Assembly (NCBI GenBank): GCA_977006965.1
Contig: OZ345374.1
Coordinates: forward strand, 1,488,001 to 1,552,000
DNA length: 64,000 bases
From: Phymatolithon calcareum
Lineage: Eukaryota > Rhodophyta > Florideophyceae > Hapalidiales
Direction of reading: 5' to 3'
Shown: positions 30,769 through 41,341 of the stretch, piece after piece
Layout of the letters: each line of letters opens with the position of its first letter
How positions within the stretch are numbered: position 1 is the first letter of the stretch
Translations under genes and position numbers: made by a program
Notes under the pieces: generated by a model
What the model was told of the DNA's origin: nothing
The model's database searches: none
Seen by the model: the letters and a program-made list of their open reading frames with translations, nothing else

Positions 30769-31437
30769 ATGGTCTGCCTTCCAACCGGTGAGCTTTCCGC
30801 AGAAGCCCGAGCTGGCGCAGAAATTCTGCAGCACCTCCGAGCTCAAACCGAGACCGAAACTGAACTCGAGACGCTGCGCGAATCAGCCCGTGAGGCTGGC
30901 GAACGCGCCTACTTCAACGGACCTGGGCGCAAGCGCGGCCGTGACTGGGAAACTTTGCCAGAAAATGATCCGGTGTTCCGGCGCGAGAAGAAAACTCGCA
31001 GTGCATATGTGTCAAGGTTCAAGGCGGCGGCTTACAAGACGTTGCTCGAGGAAAAGGTAGGCGACATTGTACGGTTGAACGCGACCAAGCGAGCAAATCT
31101 TGAGCATTCCATCGTCGAGAATAACATGCTCAAGGAACAGATGCGTATTCTACGTGAGCAAATCGCTCGCAGAAATGCACAAAACTCTTTCGAGGAAGCC
31201 GAAGATCTGCGACAAGAGGAGGAAGAATATATAGAGTTGCAGCAAGGACAATTACCTGTCAAAATCCCGCTCTCGCCGGTTTCACCAACCTCTAGCATCT
31301 TGTCTGTACCGATTGAGGAGGTGCCGTATCCGGAGGTCATGTCTCTCGAACCACATGACCCGTTCGCATTACTACCACCGAGTTACACGAAGATTTACGC
31401 AATTGATGATTGGTCTCCGGCCTTGTTTGCCCAATAG
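30769..31437 (+). CDS. bZIP transcription factor with a divergent basic region
   Basis: A 222-residue protein with a basic-leucine-zipper-like region at about residues 70-135. The basic part RREKKTRSAYVSRFKAAAYK keeps the S-A-x-x-S-R core, but the position of the invariant DNA-contacting Asn is Lys. A long heptad-patterned coiled coil follows (LLEEKV to MRILREQIA). The N-terminus is Glu/Arg-rich, and the C-terminus has Pro-rich and acidic stretches that could be an activation domain. The frame is open from 30652, but that start would add a low-complexity leader; the ATG at 30769 matches a normal start. Altered DNA specificity or a mainly dimerising role is inferred. Confidence 0.75.
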   Translation: MVCLPTGELSAEARAGAEILQHLRAQTETETELETLRESAREAGERAYFNGPGRKRGRDWETLPENDPVFRREKKTRSAYVSRFKAAAYKTLLEEKVGDIVRLNATKRANLEHSIVENNMLKEQMRILREQIARRNAQNSFEEAEDLRQEEEEYIELQQGQLPVKIPLSPVSPTSSILSVPIEEVPYPEVMSLEPHDPFALLPPSYTKIYAIDDWSPALFAQ

Positions 31438-31623
31438 CTCCTGTTGTCGTGCTCGAGTTGTTGTTATTGCATATCTTACGCCTACCACCACTGTATATAA
31501 AAACGTATGTGTATAAATATTCTCTACATTTGTTTCACGTCCCACACTGCACACTGGAAGGAACGCTTTGTGCTTAGGATTGCGCCTACCTTCAGAAGGG
31601 AGCTCTGAGTTTCATTTGCAGTG

Positions 31624-31910
31624 CGAATTCATTCATTCATTTGCCTTTTCCCCTAATGGGGCTAGCAACGATTCGAGGGCCTAAGTTTCTTCCACTCTAT
31701 CCTATCATTAGCGAGTTCGATTTCGGCTTTTACGTCTCGTCCAGGTACGTCACCAAAGCGTGATTCTGGCGTTGGTCTGACGCATTGCAGCAGCACCTGG
31801 TGGACCAGACGGCGCTCGTCCATTCTAAGGATGTGTCCAGGCCAGTTCCATGCAGTGCGAATGGTAATCCGACAGAAGTGCAAATTGGACGCATGAGAAG
31901 ACATCATCAA
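31624..31910 (-). mobile_element. LINE C-terminal fragment with TGAA-repeat tail
   Basis: The minus strand encodes WPGHILRMDERRLVHQVLLQ followed by RDVKAEIELANDRIEWKKL, the typical end of LINE reverse transcriptase polyproteins (W-x-G-H-x-x-R-M signature). It stops and then runs into GGGGAAAAGGCAAATGAATGAATGAAT, a short tandem tail like those of RTE-clade elements. It is a 5'-truncated copy. Confidence 0.7.
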
Positions 31911-31974
31911 TGCGGAGATGATGCCTTGCCAGTGTACACATCGTGCACTGGCAAGGGCATCATCTCCGTATTGA
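31907..31974. repeat. near-perfect hairpin, ~28-bp stem
   Basis: TCAATGCGGAGATGATGCC plus TTGCCAGTG pairs, with one mismatch and one bulge, with a downstream inverted copy ending at 31974; the loop is about 11 nt. It could be a foldback element or a small-RNA precursor. There is no direct evidence of transcription. Confidence 0.6.
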
Positions 31975-32307
31975 CGAAGTGTTCTAATGTTGTCTCGTTC
32001 CTTCAGACACTACCTTGGCATCGCCGCCGGACAAGCTGTGAGCACGGGATGCCGCGGAAATATGATGTGCTATGTCTCAGAGAAAGGAGACGTTCCTGAG
32101 GAGATTTCAACCTGCGCAATTGACGCCCGCTGCGATGACAAGGATGGCAATGCTGGTACCGCGAGCACAGGAATTTTATCCCCATAGCAGCATCGATGGC
32201 CGTTTGCGCATTTGCACCAGCGTTTTCAAGATAATGGAACGCTGCGATGCACGAGCATTAAAGTTACTACAGTTCTGCATTGTGAGCGGTAGATCATCAT
32301 GATCCAA

Positions 32308-32581
32308 AGCGACACCCTTCTTCGACATGTGTCATGCCTACGGCATTTGGCGTCCCCTACCATCATGACGGTGAAAGATGTGTGCGGTATTTCAGATATG
32401 CATCCACTTCTAATACTGTAGATGGCATGATGATGATGACAGTTACAGTATAAGGAGTGGATGCATATCTGAAATAAAGCACGGTGAAAGATTTTTGCCG
32501 CGCACGCATCTTTCCCCGTCATGATGGTACGCGACGCCGAATGTCGTAGACATGACACATGTCGAAGAAGGGCGTCGCATT
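32308..32581. repeat. long imperfect inverted repeat (foldback/MITE-like or hairpin RNA)
   Basis: Left arm 32308-32420 and right arm about 32442-32581 are inverted copies, close to 90 percent matched by eye, around a loop of about 21 nt rich in GATGATGAT. The right arm carries an extra block of about 24 nt. A 230-codon minus-strand frame (32226-32918) spans the hairpin and is explained by it. Either a foldback transposon or a source of long double-stranded RNA is possible. Confidence 0.75.
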
Positions 32582-33158
32582 GGAGGCAGGGTACAAAATT
32601 CCGCGAGTTGCAACGCTCCATTAGATCGGAGAATGCATCACGCCTTTTCCTATGTACTGTACAGTATTGTACGGCAGCGGAGAAGGCATGCTGATCAGCT
32701 AGAGTCGTCATGGGCTTACAGGCTGGTGCTACAATCAGGCTACCTACGCAACGTGACCACGTGTACTTGAGCATGACAATAGATTGGGTGTACTGTAATG
32801 CATGAGTGGACGAAGTAGCCCATAAATCATTCATGAATACAGTTTCACCAACCTTGAGGGCGGCGGTGGCCGCATTGTATGCAAAAACGTTTAAAAAATG
32901 AAAGATCCAGTTTCCCATCCCTGACCTCCAAAATTATAATGATAAATCATGTCGAGGATGCTCTTTTTTGTGACTACAGTTCCCGTTACACAAGACTCAT
33001 CAATTGCATTCAATCAGATTTTTTGCGGACGTGGGCCCGATTCGTATCGCATGTGCATGCAGAGCGCTCCCTTGGCCCCAAAACCCGTGCGCGGACAGCA
33101 GCGCTGGAAGTCGCTAGGCGGCGGAAGCGTGCGAAGCTACAGTAGCTTCTGAACGGCC

Positions 33159-33788
33159 ATGAAGAGGGACTGGTTCTGCCCGTGCCTTCTTTTCTTCATC
33201 GGCGCCATCTGGCTTGCCGTTTCCGCCTACTTCTCCGTCACCGCCTGGGTAAGTCAGTCATCTCAACGCTCTCTTGCAGTCGAGTTGTGCTGAGTTAAAC
33301 TTGCTAACCTACTGACTGACCTTCATCTTCAGATTCATCTGGACGAAACCAAGCGCAACTACGTCAAGGGCATCTGTACGGTCGCCAATGCTAACGCAAC
33401 GGTGTGTACTGTAGTGAAAGATGGGTCCACTGTGTCGCGTTGCCAGGTAGCAATCAACGTTTTCCGCAACGTGTCATTCCCGAATGTTCCGCAAGCTTCC
33501 GTGGGAACGCCGTTTGTTGCTGTCCAATTGCCGAAAGGGGGAAGAGGATGCGTTTTCGAAAATTGTCTCAAGGCTCGGCTTTGGAGGGATGAAAATTTCG
33601 CAAATGATCGCACGACTTGCTGGGTGAAGAGGGGAGATGGAAAATCGCCGGCGATTCTCATTGCTAATCCTGATGGAAATGCTAAGAGGGACTCGATTAT
33701 GTTCACGGCTTTTGCATGTGTCGCAGTGCTCATGGTGGTTTCCATGATCATTGTCATGTGCGGCCTGCTCTGTGCACGGCAGGGTTGA
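33159..33788 (+). CDS. two-pass membrane protein with Cys-rich extracellular loop
   Basis: Two exons, 33159-33248 and 33333-33788, joined across an 84-bp intron (GTAAGT...TTCAG), give 181 residues. Helix 1 is at about 7-29 (CPCLLFFIGAIWLAVSAYF) and helix 2 at about 155-175 (FTAFACVAVLMVVSMIIVMC). Between them lies a loop of about 125 residues with several Cys (CTV, CTVV, RCQV, GCVF, NCLK, TCWV) and potential N-glycosylation sites (NAT, NVS). Short tails stay in the cytosol. The topology resembles BK-channel beta subunits and similar two-helix accessory proteins, but I see no family signature, so function is unknown. The second exon alone lacks the first helix, so the spliced form is better supported. 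Confidence 0.75.
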
Positions 33789-34887
33789 ACGCGCGGAAGT
33801 TCCGGTGCTGCATTGAGGAGGCGTCTGCCCTGTCGCGATGCAGTGCGTCTTCGTTCGGCCACGAATTGCTTGTTCCAAGTCGAGATGGGTGTTGGCATGG
33901 GACGGCAGAAATGTGGAAAGCCGGGTGAATTTCGAGCCGCAAATTGGGAATCCCTCCTGTGGGGTTGGTGTACAGTACGTAGATACATACTGTAGTTTTT
34001 AGTAGTTTTATGTGGGTATCATATCCAGTAAACAATTTTGTACGGTGCATATTGTACAGTACTGTACTATAGCGATGACTCGTTTGCCGAGCTACGTAGC
34101 CTGCATGCAAGCCAAAAATCCTGCATGCAGGAGATTGTTAAAAATTTTGTCGAAAATAAAATAAAAATGCCAAAATCGCGCGCCGTGTCTTCCAAGGTTC
34201 CACGTCAGTTCCCATTTTTCAGGGGGAGCTGACGTGAAAAAATTCTTAAATAAGCTACGTATCCTTAGTTTTGAGCTCAAAAACCAAATATTTGTCGACA
34301 TTTTACAAAATGAAACAATTTGCTCTCTGTCGCAACTACTGTAAATTTACAGAGCAAACTCCGATCCGCTTGCAACTGTCATTTGATCTCATTTGAACGG
34401 TGATTATGAAACCAACATTGCTAAGACTTGTAAACTCGCCAATGTCGTAATTTTTTGCGGAAAAATAGGTTGGTGTAAAGAATCCACATCTGTGGAAAGT
34501 TGCACGGAGGCACCAGTGATCAAAGCAGGCAGAGGCAAACTACAGAAGCAATCAGGAGGAGCTCAAAAGTTGCAATATTTTTCCCCACTTCGGTCAAATC
34601 AAACCCTAGCTCAATGACGCACTGCTGGTTTACCCCAATCAAACGAAGCTATATCATGGGCTGTGCGACCTACCTCGAACTGGCAGGCTACCCTTCACTT
34701 TGCCCGTTGTCGTGATCCGACACTCAACTTAATAACGTATCCACCATCAAACCGAACCTTAGCATCACCCCAGTCAGTAACTGCACCGCGACCACCCGCA
34801 TCTCCCTGCTTTCAACGAAAGCACGAAAGGACCCCAACCAACGGTGTCTTTGCGCAAACGAACTACGCGGTCGCGTCGCCGAAATCC
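33789..34887. other. intergenic / upstream of bZIP gene
   Basis: No gene seen. Coding frame continues upstream of 34888 to 34663 without a stop, so the true start of the bZIP gene could lie in this interval. Confidence 0.4.
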
Positions 34888-35892
34888 ATGGATTCCAATC
34901 CCAATGTATGGCGCTCCGATTGCGTTTTCCCACCCGATCTCTCCGTCTATAGCGCGCTCGACCAATTCAACCATTCCGCACTCGCCTGTCCAAATGCCCC
35001 ATCCACGGACTGCATCCCCCCGGCAGCTATCAGCATGCCTCAGCCGGCGCCCTTGCCTATGTCGGCCTCGTTGCAATTGCCTTCGCCCATGTCTGCCGAA
35101 ATGTCGGCGCTGATGTCGGGTCATTTATCGGCTGCCATGCAAATCTCGCCATCGATGCCCATGCCGCCAACGGAGCACATGTCTCTACCTCAAGCCATGT
35201 CGATGTCACCATCCGTACATCTTCCCGTCTCCTCGCTACCGTCCCCGCTTCCGTTTGCGCCGCCGTCTGGAAACTCCACCCCAATTTTCGCACATCCTTC
35301 CGTCGTCCCCCATGCTTCCGCACCACCGTGCGTCGCCCCGATCACCATCCCTGAGCCTTCTGTCGCGCCCGTGCCTGCCGTTACATCGCAAGATATTGCA
35401 GCGCAAGATGTTGCAGCGCAAATGGTGGCCATTTTCAGCAACGCCGCCGATGACGCACGGTCTAATGCCGCCCATTCCAGCTCGGGCTCTCATACAGGGT
35501 CCGGGTCGGGGTCGAGCGGCTTCTCGGCGAGTGCGCTGGGCGCAGAGCCAGCTTCTACCGCTAAGACGGCTTGGGGTATCGAATTGGCACGGTTGAATGC
35601 ACATAGTATTGCACAGGAACGCTGGAAAGAGGTTGCGAAGGGTCGACCGAGGAGTAATGATCGGGCAGAACATCGTCTGGAGGTTAATCGAAAGAGTGCA
35701 AAGGTGAGCCGAGAGCGAAGGAGGGAATATGTCAAGCAGTTGGAACGTGGTGTGGAATATGGGGAGCAGAATACAATACGACTTAAGCGGGAAGTTGATG
35801 CGGTTGATGAGGAACAGTGCCGACTGCGAGAGCAGCTTGAGTATTTGCAGAATGCGATTAAGATGTATCAAGTGCAGACGTCTGTGCAGTGA
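34888..35892 (+). CDS. bZIP transcription factor with Met/Pro/Ser-rich N-terminus
   Basis: A 334-residue protein. The bZIP lies near the C-terminus: canonical basic region NRKSAKVSRERRREYVKQLE with the invariant Asn and Arg, then a zipper of about five heptads. It is preceded by a conserved-looking segment, WGIELARLNAHSIAQERWKE. The first 200 residues are low-complexity, with repeated M-P, M-S and S-P pairs, and probably disordered activation sequence. The start at 34888 (MDSNPNVW) is in a good context; an in-frame ATG at 34663 would add 75 residues. Single exon. It is the second bZIP within 4 kb, but the two are not close paralogues. Confidence 0.88.
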   Translation: MDSNPNVWRSDCVFPPDLSVYSALDQFNHSALACPNAPSTDCIPPAAISMPQPAPLPMSASLQLPSPMSAEMSALMSGHLSAAMQISPSMPMPPTEHMSLPQAMSMSPSVHLPVSSLPSPLPFAPPSGNSTPIFAHPSVVPHASAPPCVAPITIPEPSVAPVPAVTSQDIAAQDVAAQMVAIFSNAADDARSNAAHSSSGSHTGSGSGSSGFSASALGAEPASTAKTAWGIELARLNAHSIAQERWKEVAKGRPRSNDRAEHRLEVNRKSAKVSRERRREYVKQLERGVEYGEQNTIRLKREVDAVDEEQCRLREQLEYLQNAIKMYQVQTSVQ

Positions 35893-37877
35893 CGGGAGCT
35901 GCTGTGTAATATTTGTAAACAAGTTCGTTTTTTCTTACGTTGAATCATCATGGTGGAAGCACTTGCTTTTGTACCTTGACCATCTTGAGCGTGCGTCCGA
36001 TGGACAGTGGAGCACGACATTGCGGGATGATCGGTCTGTATACCAGACCTGCTTGGTGCTATAGTAAGTGTAGCGTCCAATCCTTTTCCTCATATCACGA
36101 ACTGATGCAAGAAAAACATGCCCTATCAACATGATTCTGTATTAAGGTGTTAAACATGGATGGGAGAAGCTAGCAGTAGTCAGTTTCCGAGTAATGCGAA
36201 CCGAGGTTTACGGTATTGTCTTCGTGGTTCCCAACGGCAATGCCAGAGCCGATGGCCGTCTCTCATTCGATAAATTGAACATGACGTTATAGCTTGTTTC
36301 TTCGTCGAAATCCATTTCTCAATGCCACTCTTCACATCTGAGAAAAGTGCGCACATGAGATGCCGGTGCGGAATTGAGGAGAAAACGACACTCAAGCATA
36401 CCGATTTCGACGAACCATGACCACCTTTAACACATTCTTTGCGCCGAGTGTTTGCACCGGCAAGATACACGGCGGATAATATCGCATTGACGGCCAACCT
36501 AATCGTTTCAGATGACAAAATTGTGCCCGAAACTGACAGAGATTTACCCTGTAAATCCCATACAAGTGTCAAAAGATTACGAAATTTTCTTGTCGATCGA
36601 GAGAGACTGTATCGGAGCGTCGATTCTTCCACAGCGGGATAACAGCGCAAAATTTGATGGAAGAGCTGCTTTTGGTTCGTCTTTTCTCTACAAATGGAAC
36701 CCATTGACGTGAGTAACGTAGCGTGTCTTGCTCGCACCTAATCCTCTTGACTTTTGCTCGGGCGTCTGTCTCGCGAATCTTAGCTTTTCAGCTGGTCGAT
36801 AATTTTGAATTTTCTCAATACCAGAAACCCCAAACTGCACTTAATGTCGTCTAGCATCACCGCAGCGTGACTCCGCGTTTCTACTGAAGTTGTTTCTCCC
36901 TCTATTGCCTCCCTTATTGATTATACAGTTTGGCACTACCCTAAACTCCCGCGCAGCTTGCTACTTTTGGATTGCGTCATTGCATTGTATATTACATTCC
37001 CCCAATCGAAACACTGATGGTCCGGGAAAGAGACTAGCAGCGTTCCGACGGCCTCCTGTTCATTGCAATACTAAGAGCTGCCTGTACATTGAGATGAAAA
37101 AGAACAGTCCGGGAGTGCCATTGTCAAATGCCTCGGTCTAAATGCACTTGTTACTAGTAACGAATTCCTAGGAGACACTCGCGAAGTCAGGGGTATGTAG
37201 GTGGATATGTTCTGCAATCTCTGAATATTAAAATCACGAGCAGAAGAACGGTGAGGGCATTCCGACATGGTTGGGGCTAAACGCCCTTTCATTTACAATG
37301 TGTTAATGGGGAACAATCGCGAGTTCACGGGAATGCAGCTGGTGCCCTGCAGAGATCTGGCGGAAATGTTCTGTTGGGGCACGACAAGATGCTCCTCGAG
37401 AGTATAGCGTCCGCAGCAAATCTAGGTACTTCAACTTAAAAAGCAGACCGAGAACAATATCTGACTGTCTATTCCGACAATGGTGGTAGTTCGTTCTTGA
37501 CGGGCTGAGGAGGGCGCCGGCCCTCCCGTCCTGTGGCTTTCGAAGGGAAACATGCTTCCCATTCTTCTTTTGCGTTCTTCAGCGTTCTTCTATTCCGACA
37601 ATGAAAGTAACAACTTTCTTTCAACAAGTGAGAAACTCCTTGCGGTAAACGATTGTAAACGCCAATCTTCCAATTTGCTGGCAATCCTCCCGATTGGTTC
37701 TTACGTGATTCCAAGCTCAGATCACACCCTAAACATAGCTTGTGGGTGGCATAAATTTAGCGAACACAAAGATGAAATTGGCTTTTGTCCGTTACCCAGC
37801 GATTTCGGCGGGAAGCGACAGCTCTCGAACTCGCACAACTACCGACCCTTCAAGACAAGCAATCACTGATATACGCA
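35893..37877. other. intergenic
   Basis: A 185-codon minus-strand frame at 36180-36737 has only a GTG start and no motif, so it is not called. No RNA gene or repeat is recognised. Confidence 0.35.
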
Positions 37878-38903
37878 ATGGCAAACGAAAACAACCAGGC
37901 TGCAATACATCGAGCACAAGCTTCTCCTATGTTCTTGGAGGGGTATAAGCGCTTCAAGTACACACAAGTCTTTCACCGTGAAGCAGCGGATGATTTTGCC
38001 ATATCGTCCTCGGACGATGATGACGACAAAGAACCGTATATTGCGACGATGCAAATTTTGCGCTTTGCGCGTGCGGCTTTCGGTCAAGAGAACGTCGTTA
38101 ATCAAAGCGTTTTTGCGCTTCAAGAATCAAGTAACTTTTTCGGATCCGCCATGCATCGTAAATTGCAACAACAAGGAGATTCATTCTTTGACGAGCTCGA
38201 AGTCGAGAAGGAGACTGCAAAAGAATCCCCAGCGCTGAGGTTTGTATTATCTCAATTCGAAAAGTCGAAAGCGCTACATTGCGCCCAGCGAAACGTCATC
38301 GAGGAAGTCGCTGGGCAGAAAGATAAAACCAAGGAAAGAATCGCAGAAGACGTCGTTGAAGAGAATGATAAAACCGAGGAAAGAAGCGGAGAGGATGTCG
38401 GTGGAGAGAAAGATAAAACCAAGGAAAGAATCGCAGACGACGTCGTTGGAGAGAATGATGCTGTAGAACAATATGTCGCTGGAGAAACCGTTAAGGAGAA
38501 TGATGAGGCCCCGGAAAATTGCGCCGAGGAAGTCGCCGAGGAGAAAGATGCTGCGGAGCAAGATGTGGCACGTGTCGTGGCTGAGGATAAAGATGCTGTC
38601 GAGGAAAGCCGTGCAGAGGACGTTTCTAGTGAGAAAGACGAGATCCATGAAACAGTCACAGGGGACGTGGCTAAGCAGGAAAATGTATCTAACGAAAACG
38701 TCGCGCCTGAAGTCTTGGAGGAGAATGATACGGCAGAGGAACATACAGAGATTCACCTCTATGTTCTGGACGAAAACATGGCAGAGGATGTATCTACGCA
38801 AAAACATGAATGTACTGAAACGGTCGCAGCGGACTTTACAATTGGGAAGGATGCCCCTGAGGAAACTGTCCGAGGAATAGAATGGAATTTTAGTTTCGAG
38901 TAA
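37878..38903 (+). CDS. acidic protein with degenerate 17-residue repeats, unknown
   Basis: A 341-residue protein. Residues 1-130 look globular, with SPMFLEGYKRFKYTQVF and a run of aspartates (SSSDDDDDK). The region after about 170 is built from degenerate units of about 17 residues, each reading roughly (A/G)EDV-x(4)-ENDK-x-x-E (51 bp per unit). They are strongly charged and probably form an extended helix or disordered acidic rod. There is no signal peptide or membrane segment. The frame is open upstream to a TTG at 37785, but 37878 is the first ATG. I do not recognise the family. Confidence 0.6.
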   Translation: MANENNQAAIHRAQASPMFLEGYKRFKYTQVFHREAADDFAISSSDDDDDKEPYIATMQILRFARAAFGQENVVNQSVFALQESSNFFGSAMHRKLQQQGDSFFDELEVEKETAKESPALRFVLSQFEKSKALHCAQRNVIEEVAGQKDKTKERIAEDVVEENDKTEERSGEDVGGEKDKTKERIADDVVGENDAVEQYVAGETVKENDEAPENCAEEVAEEKDAAEQDVARVVAEDKDAVEESRAEDVSSEKDEIHETVTGDVAKQENVSNENVAPEVLEENDTAEEHTEIHLYVLDENMAEDVSTQKHECTETVAADFTIGKDAPEETVRGIEWNFSFE

Positions 38904-40534
38904 AGACTTCTTTGTCAAAAATTGAACTCGAAACAGTTGCCATTTCGCTACATTCATGCAATTGCGTCCGCACAACTGGCCCTCAATAACGGTACCTGTA
39001 TAATACAATATTCCTACTTTTTTGCGACAAATGTCAGTGGAGCTCCCGACCGGATTCACAAAGAAATCGATTTATTCCTCAACTAAACATTTGCATTGAC
39101 GTCTTTGTTAACACTTCATCAAGCTCATAGTGTTCGGTTCGTCTTCTTTCCTACAAACTATAAATGACAAACTCTCCGTAATCATCCAAGCCGTCGTGTA
39201 GCAGAATAAGATAATAGATTCGGATGGTTTATGCAGCGGCAGGGCCACAGCGGCTCTTGGTTATCGGTAACGGTAAACATGGAATCACAACTGCTATCTC
39301 GCCAACCTTCTTATAGGCATGAAATGCGATGGAATAGACGTGTGTACCGAGAGTTCTGTATATTGCATCCCTGAGACGACAATATAGGGCAATTCAATCC
39401 TCCATTCTACTTTCAGTACCAGTGCTGGATCGAAAAATTCATTGTTTCCAAAAGCGCTACTGCTCCTACGTTGCTGCTGCCTTGGAGATAAGAGCAGACT
39501 CTTCAGAAGTCCCGCAAGGAAGGGGTTTAAACTACTAGTGGCGTTGAGACGAAGGATGAGCATGTTACTGCTCGTATCGTCGCGTGTGAATTCGTCACGA
39601 GAAGTACAGTTGACAATAGCGATACCAGGCGAGTCGCCAAAAATAAGCAAAAGATGCCTGACCACCAGATTAAAGAAGAGGGACAACTCGATCAGTTCAG
39701 AAAATGAAAAGTCGGCACGTTCCCCCCAGCGGCATATTATGCTATAGAGCCCGTCTCATTGAGATGGTCTCACTAACAATGTTGTTTTCGTGGGGAAAGA
39801 CATGTGGCGCACGTAGAAACCGTTCAGAATTTCCTAGTGGGGTGCATACTAATCACTGTTGAAAGAAAATTTCTTCATTTTAGTCCGTGCCGGACACACT
39901 CAGTTTTGGATTTTCAATTTGGCTATGCATATCGACAATGGGAGGTGCTCTCTAGATAGGAGGCAGATTTGAGGTAACAATTCACCCATACTCAAAATTG
40001 GCGAGAAAAAACGTCTTGGTCGCTCAACCTGAGGACATGATGCGTCTATATAGGAATACCTGCCGAAATTATAAAAGAAAAACATTTCCTCATAACCTTC
40101 AGCACGCACGCGAGAAAAGTTGCGGAGAGAAATGTGCAGAGAATATTGTTCAGTATAGTTCATGAAGGTGCGCTCTATAGAACATAAAGGTCATGCGACC
40201 AAAAAAGAAGCGAGAAAAAGAGAGCTCAAAAGAAAAACAGATCTAGTCAAGATCGAAGATTCTTCTCGGCAGTTGGATTCACCAGCTACCAAACGATAGA
40301 ATAGTCTCGTCTTCGTTGATTCTACTAGTTGGAAGTTGCCTATTTGATACACTTATGCTATAGTCTGCTCGTTCGCTTCCTCAACTGATGAATTGTCTAC
40401 GGCCTTTTACAAAGACTAGAGTATCTGCTTGTGCGTTTGACAAATTCCCTGCATCTAACAAGATTTAACGAACGAAGAGTACTAATTGAGTAAACCAAGA
40501 GACAATTTGTGAAGTACGCAACGGCTCAGCGTAC
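38904..40534. other. intergenic
   Basis: Short frames only, none with a motif. The last part is the 3' flank of the minus-strand secreted-protein gene. Confidence 0.35.
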
Positions 40535-41146
40535 TTAGAACATTGGCGTGGATGGAACAATTATACCCATAGCCTGCCCTGGAGCGGCCGCAGCCATTAT
40601 AATATTCCCGTCTCCAGCATTTCCCGCCGCAGCTGCACGGTCCTTTTCTGCTCCGACCGACATAGAGTTGTTTCCTGTCGCCGACGCGCTCACGTTCTCG
40701 AGCTCAATAGAGGACCCCGGAATCACAGGACGTGGATTTACAGTCGCGGAAGGGGGGTTCGTGGTGGTAGCATGGTTTATGATGTGTGTAGGCGCCGGTG
40801 CCGGAGCAAATTTCTGAGACGGAGCATGAGCAGGAGCAAAGTGCTGCACTGGATTGGTTGCCGATTTCGATCTTGACGTCCCTTCTGATGTTGCGTAGTT
40901 TGCGGACGGTTTCGACTGAGTACCTGACGTGTGATGAGCATTGTATTTTTCTGAGGGCGCTGTATGCGGTGATGCTGGCTTAACTGTCGGGGACGCCCGC
41001 GGCTCGGCGCATGATGTAGGCGATGGATTCGGTGAAGAGGAGGCCTGCGAACGCGGAGCGTAGTACGTGCGTGAAGTGGGATGCGCGATGATACATGCAC
41101 AAAGCAGTGCAAACACGGAAAGACGGAGTGCGAAGATAGAAGCCAT
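40535..41146 (-). CDS. secreted Pro/Ala/Ser/Thr-rich protein, paralogue 1
   Basis: A 203-residue protein with a signal peptide (FALRLSVFALLCACIIAHPT) followed at once by TSRTYYAPRSQ. The middle 100 residues are rich in P, A, S and T with short motifs such as APSQKFAPAPAPTH, and could be O-glycosylated. The last 60 residues (from PGSSIELENVSASATGNNSM to AMGIIVPSTPMF) are almost identical in the three paralogues. They are low in hydrophobic bulk, Gly/Asn/Ala-rich, and end with MAAAAPGQAMGI. Frame is open to 41236 without another ATG, so the start at 41146 is chosen. No known domain is seen. A wall or extracellular-matrix protein is the simplest reading, but that is inference. Confidence 0.75.
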   Translation of the reverse strand: MASIFALRLSVFALLCACIIAHPTSRTYYAPRSQASSSPNPSPTSCAEPRASPTVKPASPHTAPSEKYNAHHTSGTQSKPSANYATSEGTSRSKSATNPVQHFAPAHAPSQKFAPAPAPTHIINHATTTNPPSATVNPRPVIPGSSIELENVSASATGNNSMSVGAEKDRAAAAGNAGDGNIIMAAAAPGQAMGIIVPSTPMF

Positions 41147-41256
41147 TAGAGCTGAGTTTCTAGAGTTGGAATTGCTTGGATGTTTTGTGTGGATTGCTTT
41201 TGGTTGTTTGTAGGTGTTACGGCGGTGTGGGTTCAAGCGAGGAATGTCTGGTAGCT

Positions 41257-41341
41257 TATTTATATTGTTTCATAAGATCGCGGAATGGTCGGGGCCACTT
41301 CACTCCAATACGACAAGCTCTAAAGGGTTGAAGCTGGAAGG
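41257..41341 (-). promoter_or_regulatory. conserved promoter block of secreted-protein paralogue 1
   Basis: Minus-strand TATA-like ATATAAATA (41257-41265) lies about 115 nt before the start codon. About 45 nt further upstream, a block containing CCCTTTAGAG-type sequence (plus-strand CGACAAGCTCTAAAGGGTTG, 41311-41330) recurs before all three paralogues. Confidence 0.55.

Noticed and set aside
32226-32918. 230-codon minus-strand frame
   Set aside because: It spans a long inverted repeat, which explains the open frame; no motif and Cys/His-rich noise.
34663-34887. Upstream start for the second bZIP
   Set aside because: In-frame but adds 75 residues of low-quality sequence; the ATG at 34888 has a better context. 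Kept as an alternative.
36180-36737. 185-codon minus-strand frame
   Set aside because: Only a GTG start and no recognisable features.
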